A program made the position numbers and the translations under genes. 64,000 nucleotides of DNA from Budvicia diplopodorum (GTDB lineage: Bacteria > Pseudomonadota > Gammaproteobacteria > Enterobacterales > Enterobacteriaceae): positions 529,214 to 593,213 of the forward strand of contig NZ_WOYF01000001.1 of NCBI RefSeq assembly GCF_009800925.1. The letters are read 5' to 3'. The notes below the pieces were generated by a model. That model was not told the DNA's origin, searched no databases, and worked only from the letters and a program-made list of their open reading frames with translations. Each line of letters begins with the position of its first letter. Position 1 is the stretch's first letter. Positions 40,430 through 47,086 of this stretch are shown piece after piece.

Positions 40430-40882
40430 TCACTGCCCGCTAATATCAAGGTAGTGTTGTTGTTTTAAGTGCCGTATCAGGATCTTCCCCTCTGGCATAA
40501 ATTCCGTCCCGTAGCGCACCAACCCCACGCCCTTCAGCTCCGCTTCAATGTCATAAGCCAGTTTTCCAGACTGCGTTAGCGGCAACAAAACAACATTGAT
40601 GCTTTTCAGCCGGGGTTCATACTTAAGTAACACTGCCGACAACAGGGTTATCAGTTCATAAGCCATACCGGGCATACCGTGTAAAATTTTGCTCATATCC
40701 GGCAAACCATAATCCGGTAAATGAGCCAGCGTTCCCACACGACAGCTGAGAATACGCTGCATGTTATCGAGAACCGACAGAATGACCTGATTCTCCCCAC
40801 TGACCTGATGAAGATTAAGCCCACCGACAAAATTACCGAGCAGGCTTTCATAAAGCGAAGGTCCGTTATGTCCGGCAGGCAT
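40430..40882 (-). CDS. tssE: TssE, T6SS baseplate protein (gp25-like)
   Basis: 150 aa. Baseplate wedge component homologous to phage T4 gp25, which joins the sheath to the baseplate. The gp25 core SVLDNMQRILSCRVGTLAHLPDYGLPDMS and the YEPRLKSINVVLL strand are clear (quoted in parts). The start overlaps the tssJ stop by 1 nt (TAATG), showing translational coupling. Last gene of the T6SS operon, next to yafD. Confidence 0.9.
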   Translation of the reverse strand: MPAGHNGPSLYESLLGNFVGGLNLHQVSGENQVILSVLDNMQRILSCRVGTLAHLPDYGLPDMSKILHGMPGMAYELITLLSAVLLKYEPRLKSINVVLLPLTQSGKLAYDIEAELKGVGLVRYGTEFMPEGKILIRHLKQQHYLDISGQ

Positions 40883-41415
40883 TACTCCTCCTCAGGTAAC
40901 AGTTTCAGGGTGTTTTTCCCCAGTTCAATGCGGCGAGGCTTATCTGAGTCAAGTTCATCCCGCGCCAACACCAGACGCCAGTGGTCTTGTTCCATATCAG
41001 GCGCACGGAATAAGCCGACGATCGCCACATACTGAGCCTCTTTTTTCATTGGCTCATCAAGTACACTGGCGTTGCCGGGTGCCACCACTCGACTGTGGCT
41101 GGCCAGTAAATCAGCCGCCAACGTCGTCTCCCCCTCGCGCACCAGCTGTTCATAGCTGGCGCTATCAAAGGATTTCCGGTCCTGTAACTGATAAACCCGC
41201 AGCATAACCGGTTGGGGATGTGAATTTTCCTCACGGCTGTCGATATTGAGGGCCGAACGGGCAGTAATATCCAGATGCAGTGTATTTACCCGTTCAAAAA
41301 ATAGGTAATTTTTTGCTGACGTTGCACCATCCGTCACGGACTGCGTCAACCCACAACCCATCAGCAATAACGCCAGAAAAGGATAAACACATCTATATTG
41401 CTTTATAGTTAACAC
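40882..41415 (-). CDS. tssJ: TssJ, T6SS outer-membrane lipoprotein
   Basis: 177 aa from the GTG at 41415, which has AAGGAA 6 bp before it; the ATG at 41454 lies inside tssG and has no such site. Signal peptide VYPFLALLLMGC with lipobox LMGC and acylated C21; the next residue is Gly, so outer-membrane location is expected. TssJ anchors the TssLM complex to the outer membrane. The LHLDITARSALNIDSR and VMLRVYQLQD strands are the family core. It overlaps tssG by 23 bp and touches tssE. Confidence 0.9.
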   Translation of the reverse strand: MLTIKQYRCVYPFLALLLMGCGLTQSVTDGATSAKNYLFFERVNTLHLDITARSALNIDSREENSHPQPVMLRVYQLQDRKSFDSASYEQLVREGETTLAADLLASHSRVVAPGNASVLDEPMKKEAQYVAIVGLFRAPDMEQDHWRLVLARDELDSDKPRRIELGKNTLKLLPEEE

Positions 41416-42487
41416 GTTGATTTCCTTGTGTTGGGATGGAAGGTAGCAGGCCATTATACCGACCCAGCTCTACGGTAAATTGCTGTGGCATCGCCGCCGG
41501 AATATCGCCCCCGGTCAGCCCCACCACTGCGTTTAACCCTAGCCGGATAGCGTTGTTCCCCAGAACAGGCACAGGTAATAATGCTGTAGGCAGCGTCAGT
41601 TGCATTCGGACCTTATAGCGCCAGCCGAGATATACCCGCAGCAGCACCAAAAAATCCTTATAGCACGCGCCTTCAGGAAACCAGCCCTGCGCTTCCCGTG
41701 AATTTTCCGTATACAGTGCGATAAGAAGCTGGCTGTTAGCATCCAAGGTCTCATCACCCAACACCGAGCGCCCGTCAAGCCGCAACGGTACGTCATCAAA
41801 AAAGCCGGCAGGTGAGGTCACCGGTACGGTTCGCAGACAGTGAGGCGTCACCGTCGCCTGCGTATCCGGGGCCAGCAGCCTCACCAGCGCCTGAATACCT
41901 TCAGCCGTACGGGCTGGCTGGCGCATAATCCCCAGCAGCGCTAGAAAACGCGATACCGGAGTGGCAACGTGATTCTCGGTGCCCGGAATACCCAGTCCGA
42001 TTAAACCCAGCAGGCATTGTGAGGTGTTATCCGTACCGCCCTTCTCAAAGGTTGCCGGATACGAATACTTACGCCAGATGCGATAAAACTGCGTCAGGAT
42101 GCGGTGGTTAAAGATATCGAGAAAAGCTTCCAGTGCTTCATGTCCTTCACGCTGTTGCGTGATGTCATCGATATAACCGGTCGGCAGCGGCGAATCGACG
42201 CCGTACAGCCCCATAAATGTGGTACGAACCGTCTGCGGGGCGTCTGGCTGCTCTTCATCATATTCAATGGATTTAAGCTCGCTGACAGGAAACCCCATAC
42301 CCGGATGGGGGCGAAAACGCACCGGGTCATCGGCGGGGTGAACGGTGCTGCCCAGCGGAGGCCTCTTTGGCGCAGCCAGTTCCAGTAACTGGCAGAAACG
42401 ATAAAAGTTAATGCGTCCGATATCGCCGCGCAGCTGCGGCATTAACCGGGAATGCGCCGGTTGTGATTCTCGTTCCATTCCAGACAT
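41393..42487 (-). CDS. tssG: TssG, T6SS baseplate protein
   Basis: 364 aa. Baseplate wedge component that pairs with TssF. The family hallmark FYRFCQLLELA near the N-terminus and the HRILTQFYRIWRKYSYP and GIMRQPARTAEGIQALV blocks are present. Two starts are possible, 42487 and 42478 (MERES). The start overlaps the end of tssF by 46 bp and the end overlaps tssJ, so tssF, tssG, tssJ and tssE are one tightly packed unit. Confidence 0.92.
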   Translation of the reverse strand: MSGMERESQPAHSRLMPQLRGDIGRINFYRFCQLLELAAPKRPPLGSTVHPADDPVRFRPHPGMGFPVSELKSIEYDEEQPDAPQTVRTTFMGLYGVDSPLPTGYIDDITQQREGHEALEAFLDIFNHRILTQFYRIWRKYSYPATFEKGGTDNTSQCLLGLIGLGIPGTENHVATPVSRFLALLGIMRQPARTAEGIQALVRLLAPDTQATVTPHCLRTVPVTSPAGFFDDVPLRLDGRSVLGDETLDANSQLLIALYTENSREAQGWFPEGACYKDFLVLLRVYLGWRYKVRMQLTLPTALLPVPVLGNNAIRLGLNAVVGLTGGDIPAAMPQQFTVELGRYNGLLPSIPTQGNQRVNYKAI

Positions 42488-44205
42488 TCTCCCGTAGGTT
42501 GCAGCGTCAATATCAGACGGTTAAATAAATGAATGTCGGTGTACAGCGCAAAAAAACGGCTAAGCATTTCACCAAACAGGCAGATATCACCGCGACCGGC
42601 AAAACCGTTGCTGTCGAGCGTGATATCAATCTGTACTCCACGCAGAAGATAACCCTGTTCAAAGCGTTCAATTTCACCGTGCTTCACATCAACAATTGCC
42701 GCCAGCCTGCGACGATTCATTTCATTATCAGTCCAGTCATACAGTGCCAGTGTGCCACGCAACACCTCCGGATTATCCATCATCCACAGAAAACTGCTGC
42801 CCAAATGGCTCAGTACCCGCCAGTGGAAACGATCTCGATTCGGCGGGTAGCAGGGCATGGTTGGCGCACACAGATTACGCACGCCTACATTCGCGGCCGT
42901 GCTTTTCACCACCGTATCCAGCACCGTACTTTGTAATGCTTTGCGAGGTAACTGACCGTTGGTGCCGGTCAGGCTCAGAGAGAGATTTTCATCTTTCGGC
43001 ACCGTGTGATTATCAAACGCTTCCCCCCCCAGAATCAGCCAGGTATCGTGCAACCCGGATGGACCGCGCTTAACCCGCGTGTGGTAGTAATATTCCGGTG
43101 CGTCATGACGCAGCATGCAGCCCTTGTGCCGGAAGCTACTGAAGGAAACATACGTCTGTTGCCCAGAATGGCGTGAAGACATCACCGCATCGACCGAATA
43201 AATTTCCGTGTGTCCGTCCTGAACCCGCATCGGATGGAGCAGATAGTCAGTTTGCAGAGAGTCCAGCCTGAGCGGGTCGGACTCCAGCGCAAACAGATTG
43301 ATAACCGGCACGCTGTGCAGGCGCAGATGCTTTTCAGAAAAGCTAAAGTCATACTCCCAGCGCTTTTCTAGTACCACATCAATCTCAAACCAGGACAACT
43401 CAGCGGGCAGCGTAACGTTCTCTAAGCCACACAGCGCAACAAACATGAATTTTTCGCGGAAAGTGAAATACTCCAGCAGAAGCTGATAACCGCTGAAGCT
43501 ACTTTCCCCTTTGGGCCATAAATTGTCCTGTTCACTGAACCCCTTAGGAGCAAAAAAACCATCCAGCGGTTGGCACTCCACCTGCCCCGGCAAACGTATC
43601 CATAATCGGGCCACATTGAGCGTCAACGCTTCATGCAGCGCACAGGCCAGCCGTGCATCAGCATCCAGATAAAGCGACAGACGGCGTAAGTCAATACGAC
43701 TCCAATCGGCCAGCTCCCCGCACTGAAAACGCAGGCGTATTACTGAGTGACCGTCAGGCTCGGCGCTCAACCTGACCTGTTGCAAAGACAGCGGCAACAG
43801 GGTGATATTCTGGCTGGTAGTGTAGCGGCAGCGGGTCTGGTGCTCGCCAACAGGCCGAGAAAGCACCTCCAACCCCTTGGGTACTGACAGGCACTCTTTC
43901 ATGCCCATCCAATCCGGAGTGAACTCCACAATGGAGAGCGACGGAATAGTACGCAAATAATGGGGCCATAGCAGACTGACTAACCCTTCGGTCAGTTCCG
44001 GCAGGTCATCGTCCAGTTTTTCACGCAGGCGGCCCATTAAAAAGGCAAAGCCTTCAAACAGGCGCTCCACATACGGGTCACGCGCACCGGCCTTATCCAG
44101 ATTTAATCCGGCAGCCTGATCGGGGTGAGCGCGGGCAAATTCTTCACCCGCTTCACGCAGGTAACGCATTTCAGCGTCAAAATAACGCAGGGTTAAGTCA
44201 TCCAT
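42442..44205 (-). CDS. tssF: TssF, T6SS baseplate protein
   Basis: 587 aa, typical length. Baseplate wedge protein. The N-terminus YFDAEMRYLREAGEEFARAHP and DPYVERLFEGFAFLMGRLREKLDDDLPELTE are the family signature (quoted in parts); the C-terminus holds RGVQIDITLDSNGFAG and LFGEMLSRFFALYTDIHLFNRL. First gene of the tssFGJE block, downstream of the PAAR effector genes with about 200 bp between. In related operons tssA is usually found just upstream; it is not here. Confidence 0.94.
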   Translation of the reverse strand: MDDLTLRYFDAEMRYLREAGEEFARAHPDQAAGLNLDKAGARDPYVERLFEGFAFLMGRLREKLDDDLPELTEGLVSLLWPHYLRTIPSLSIVEFTPDWMGMKECLSVPKGLEVLSRPVGEHQTRCRYTTSQNITLLPLSLQQVRLSAEPDGHSVIRLRFQCGELADWSRIDLRRLSLYLDADARLACALHEALTLNVARLWIRLPGQVECQPLDGFFAPKGFSEQDNLWPKGESSFSGYQLLLEYFTFREKFMFVALCGLENVTLPAELSWFEIDVVLEKRWEYDFSFSEKHLRLHSVPVINLFALESDPLRLDSLQTDYLLHPMRVQDGHTEIYSVDAVMSSRHSGQQTYVSFSSFRHKGCMLRHDAPEYYYHTRVKRGPSGLHDTWLILGGEAFDNHTVPKDENLSLSLTGTNGQLPRKALQSTVLDTVVKSTAANVGVRNLCAPTMPCYPPNRDRFHWRVLSHLGSSFLWMMDNPEVLRGTLALYDWTDNEMNRRRLAAIVDVKHGEIERFEQGYLLRGVQIDITLDSNGFAGRGDICLFGEMLSRFFALYTDIHLFNRLILTLQPTGECLEWNENHNRRIPG

Positions 44206-44356
44206 AATATTCTCAAAATAAACTATTGGGATAGCTGCCTGTATCAGAGTTTATGGTTCTCTCCGTACATAAAATCTAATTTGTATAACCAAATTAAAAA
44301 CAGAATAAACATCACCAGAGAAAACGCCCGGCTTAATATGTATTTTAAAAATTATG

Positions 44357-44404
44357 CTAAATATAAAATAACAGGCGATTCACCATCATTAATAAATTAA
44401 ACAT
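44357..44404 (-). other. Very short ORF in the immunity position after effector A
   Basis: ATG lies 2 nt after the effector A stop, where an immunity gene would begin, but the frame ends after 15 codons. A second short open frame (ATG near 44291, about 23 codons, LFLIWLYKLDF) follows and would encode a hydrophobic segment. These may be remnants of a small membrane immunity gene, or chance. Confidence 0.25.
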
Positions 44405-44406
44405 CT

Positions 44407-45258
44407 TCAATACATTGGGTTATGCCTGAAATATATTTTATCTGTCGTCATTACAACATCGACTGATTTATTCTCCTGATAACCTTCGACATCAGTCTCA
44501 TCTCCCAGGCCTTCCGACACGTGGAGTCGGACCCCTTTAATATTAAATTTCCCTTTCAGTGCCAGCAGTCCGGCCTCTGTTTTTAGCGTTATTGCATCAG
44601 GCATCATCATCCCCCCGACCAGATAATACTCAATATCACAGGCACCGAAATCCTTCATTTCATCGTCTACGTCTTCAAGTATTTCTTCAGGTTTTTCCAG
44701 ACCAGAATAATGGCTAAGCCCGAGCAGCAGCTCATCGTTTTTTGTTTTGCCATACGCGCAGATTGCGATACAGGGGCCAAGCCCGGTGGTACCAATAGCC
44801 TTGCGCTCTCCGGAAGTATTGATGACCGTTGTTTCATCCATATCTACATCCTCAACATTTTTAAAAACAACATCAATATCTTCAGGCAAACGTTGGATAT
44901 ACTGATTCTCAAACAGGTCTGGATATTGAGTCTCAAGCTCCTGATAGGATTTACGATCTGCTGCAGTAATGCCGTTACTATTTGTGTCCTCCGGAACATT
45001 AATCACCGGTGGCAACGAAGGTTCTTCAGACTCTGAGGATTCTGATATATCCATCAATTCATATTGATTAGCCGCCAGAACCGCACCAGCAAGCCTCATC
45101 TGAAATTCCGTATTATCTTCCACAGGATCCGCCGGATTATATTCATTTTCCCACCGGCTGTTCGCACCCAGAGGGGAAACAGCCGATTCTTCCTGATTTG
45201 ATATAGCCGTTTGCTCAGAAAACTCAGCAGCTCCCTTCTCATAAAAATCATTCATCAT
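44407..45258 (-). CDS. Effector A, C-terminal part: CheD-like (glutamine deamidase fold) domain
   Basis: 283 codons from ATG 45258, but the frame stays open upstream through TCPCRARFVPS to the PAAR cassette, and no ribosome-binding site precedes the ATG. I read it as the C-terminal part of a PAAR-effector cut by a 1-nt frameshift. Residues 1-145 are acidic linker. Residues about 150-280 match CheD in order: IGTTGLGPCIAICAY (T157, C163), GLSHYSG (H183), the strand YYLVGGM, then KFNIKGVRLHVSEGLGDETDVE and a final TTDKIYF strand. CheD and the related CNF-type toxins deamidate glutamine with this Thr/Cys/His set. Deamidase activity and secretion are inference. Confidence 0.7.
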   Translation of the reverse strand: MMNDFYEKGAAEFSEQTAISNQEESAVSPLGANSRWENEYNPADPVEDNTEFQMRLAGAVLAANQYELMDISESSESEEPSLPPVINVPEDTNSNGITAADRKSYQELETQYPDLFENQYIQRLPEDIDVVFKNVEDVDMDETTVINTSGERKAIGTTGLGPCIAICAYGKTKNDELLLGLSHYSGLEKPEEILEDVDDEMKDFGACDIEYYLVGGMMMPDAITLKTEAGLLALKGKFNIKGVRLHVSEGLGDETDVEGYQENKSVDVVMTTDKIYFRHNPMY

Positions 45259-45558
45259 TGACGGTACAAACCGCGCCCGGCACGGACAGGTACTTACGCT
45301 GTCCAGCGTTCCGGCGATTTTTTGCCGAGAATACTGTCATTACCAATGCCTCCGGCAATGTAATATGTGCCGGGATGTTTTCCACAGGTAACCCGGTGTG
45401 TTTCACAGGCGATAGCCATACCGAGAATAGTGTGTGTGGGTTCCCCTTCGGTAATGATCCCCCCGCAGGTGGTTTTGTCACCCACCACCAGATAATAGCC
45501 TTTTGCTGCCATAGTCTTCTCCTTAACCACACAACACGGCGGTACGCGCCGGGTCAAG
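45235..45558. repeat. PAAR cassette copy A (direct repeat with copy B)
   Basis: 324 bp nearly identical to 46669-46993 (325 bp), from the tail of a small ORF (..LDPARTAVLCG-stop) through the PAAR domain to the start of the effector-specific part. The one-base length difference is the frameshift in a run of six A's. Sequence similarity stops sharply at both ends. Confidence 0.85.
45294..45512 (-). CDS. PAAR-domain protein, prematurely ended by frameshift (effector A, N-terminal part)
   Basis: 72 aa from ATG 45512, which has AAGGAGA at good spacing. The sequence GYYLVVGDKTTCGGIITEG, GMAIACETHRVTCGK and TYYIAGGIGND is a PAAR repeat tip protein that caps the VgrG spike. Compared with copy B, one base is missing within the A6 run (plus-strand T run 45318-45323), so the frame switches and stops at 45294 with the odd tail KKSPERWTA. 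In the -1 frame it would continue into the CheD-like effector. Either a true loss of function, a slippage-dependent switch, or a sequencing error. Confidence 0.8.
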   Translation of the reverse strand: MAAKGYYLVVGDKTTCGGIITEGEPTHTILGMAIACETHRVTCGKHPGTYYIAGGIGNDSILGKKSPERWTA

Positions 45559-45673
45559 TCGTCCATAATAATGGTTCAGTTACTCAGGAAAGGGGTTCAG
45601 AAGTATTTAGAGGTTCAGCAGATACGCGGTATCTGATTGGGTAAATTGCCACCAGAAAACAAAAAAATATTTC

Positions 45674-45764
45674 AGGTAATAGCCATATCTGCTCATTTAT
45701 AGCTATCACGAATATCCAGTACTGCAAATACGCCTAATTTGCTGATAACAATCTCCTTGTTCAT
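45674..45764 (-). other. Short ORFs in the immunity position after effector B
   Basis: An ATG at 45764 lies 1 nt past the effector B stop, with a frame of only 23 codons (MNKEIVISKLGVF...). Its TGA overlaps a second ATG (ATGA), which opens 29 codons encoding an aromatic, hydrophobic peptide (YYLKYFFVFWWQF). This looks like a coupled pair of peptides or a broken small immunity gene. Coding status is uncertain. Confidence 0.25.
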
Positions 45765-45765
45765 C

Positions 45766-46947
45766 TCAGCGCCCCGTTCTTTTTCTGAACAAGCCCGAGA
45801 AAACATTGCCAATCGATTTCTTATTTTTTGCTTTTACTACGTCATTGACAGGCGGAACCATACCGGAAGCAGAAGGAACTACTTTAGGAATATAGCTGCT
45901 CCATAAAACTGGATCGGCTTCCCAAGGGGGAAGAACTTCTTGATAGTCCTGATAAAAATGGATTTTACCCACAAGGCGAGAACGATTACGATACGCGTAA
46001 CGCAGCTCAGACGCAGTGATTGAAAAACCATAAGGTGGCGTTTTATTCACGATCTCAGGCAGTGATAAGCCATCCAGAATAAAATGCAGGTGATGTGACG
46101 CATTCTTAGCCGTCATTTCAATACCCAATTTGCTACCGCGTTTCCATAATAGCTGTGGAACATAGCCCGCCATAGTGTTGCCGGTATCCACCACATGATA
46201 GATATCCTTGTTATAATTACTCGCCACTTCGTTATAAATGGATCTGATATTAAATTTTGGATTCTCTTCTCCACCCTTAAAATACTCTGTCCACAGATAG
46301 TTATCACCATCCCGCATTTTCCTGACGTCAGCCTCTAGCGTGTCAGGTATTACCAGTTTGCGAATGAGTTTTTCCGGCCTATCGCTCAGTTTTGATATTT
46401 TGCCTAAATCGTTCCCCCCTGTGATCGCGATACTGACACTGTTGTTATACACATCAATAACCGCGGGTGGCAGCGACTTATTCTCAGTTGAGTATCCGGG
46501 ATAAAGTTTACCAATATAATTACCCCTCTTCCTTTTGACACCATACACCAGATCCCCCCGCTCAACCTGATAGTTCTGGCTGAAAGCGTCAGGAGCCAAA
46601 TCTTGTGCTGCGGATACCTGTGCCTGTGCCTTTTCCTTTATCCGCAGTTCAGCCTCAGCAGCAGACAGCTTCTCATACGAATCATTCATCATTGACGGAA
46701 TAAACCGCGCTTGACACGGACAGGTACTCACGCTGTCCAGCGTTCCAGCAATTATTTTGCCGAGAATACGGTCATTACCAATTCCTCCGGCAATGTAATA
46801 TGTGCCGGGATGTTTTCCACAGGTAACCCGGTGTGTTTCACAGGCGATAGCCATACCGAGAATGGTGTGCGTGGGCTCCCCTTCGGTAATGATCCCTCCG
46901 CAGGTAGTTTTGTCACCCACCACCAGATAATAGCCTTTTGCGGGCAT
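45766..46947 (-). CDS. Effector B: PAAR domain with C-terminal domain of unknown function
   Basis: 393 aa from ATG 46947 with AAGGAGA upstream. Residues 1-85 form the PAAR spike tip (GDKTTCGGIITEG, ETHRVTCGK, STCPCQARF). A charged helical linker (about 90-115) leads to a domain I do not recognise: NYQVERGDLVYGVKRKRG, KFNIRSIYNEVASNYNKDIYHVVDTGN, an ASHHLHFILDGLSLPEIV motif, then SITASELRYAYRNRSRLVGKIHFYQ and a Trp-rich PPWEADPVLWSSYIPK end. The layout of a specialised PAAR effector loaded on the T6SS spike is clear; the target is unknown. An ATG 1 nt after its stop opens only 23 codons. Confidence 0.8.
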   Translation of the reverse strand: MPAKGYYLVVGDKTTCGGIITEGEPTHTILGMAIACETHRVTCGKHPGTYYIAGGIGNDRILGKIIAGTLDSVSTCPCQARFIPSMMNDSYEKLSAAEAELRIKEKAQAQVSAAQDLAPDAFSQNYQVERGDLVYGVKRKRGNYIGKLYPGYSTENKSLPPAVIDVYNNSVSIAITGGNDLGKISKLSDRPEKLIRKLVIPDTLEADVRKMRDGDNYLWTEYFKGGEENPKFNIRSIYNEVASNYNKDIYHVVDTGNTMAGYVPQLLWKRGSKLGIEMTAKNASHHLHFILDGLSLPEIVNKTPPYGFSITASELRYAYRNRSRLVGKIHFYQDYQEVLPPWEADPVLWSSYIPKVVPSASGMVPPVNDVVKAKNKKSIGNVFSGLFRKRTGR

Positions 46948-46993
46948 ATTCTTCTCCTTAACCGCACAACACGGCGGCACGCGCCGGGTCAAG
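46669..46993. repeat. PAAR cassette copy B (direct repeat with copy A)
   Basis: 325 bp, the intact copy. See copy A. The two lie head-to-tail about 1.4 kb apart, so a crossover between them would delete one effector end or swap tails. Confidence 0.85.
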
Positions 46994-47086
46994 CACTATC
47001 AGTCCTGCTAGCAGTGCATCATCACCCACGGCGCATGATGTGCCCGTTTCGCCGCAATGGATTTTGTCACTCTCTGCTCTGCTCAT
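46958..47086 (-). CDS. 42-aa ORF coupled to tssM
   Basis: 42 codons (MSRAESDKIHCGETGTSCAV..., ending LDPARAAVLCG). Its ATG overlaps the tssM stop (ATGA) and its stop lies 11 bp before the PAAR effector B start, leaving just room for the AAGGAGA site. The last 11 codons recur upstream of copy A, showing it is part of the duplicated cassette. Cys-rich and Gly-rich; no family recognised. A real short coupled gene or a leader is possible. Confidence 0.4.
   Translation of the reverse strand: MSRAESDKIHCGETGTSCAVGDDALLAGLIVLDPARAAVLCG

Noticed and set aside
44407..45258. A chemotaxis gene cheD
   Set aside because: No chemotaxis genes are nearby, the N-terminal half is an acidic linker not found in CheD, and the frame joins a PAAR domain.
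45294..45330. Programmed -1 ribosomal frameshift in effector A
   Set aside because: The site C AAA AAA is not a full X-XXY-YYZ heptamer and I see no obvious stimulatory structure. A plain mutation or sequencing error is simpler, though slippage is not excluded.
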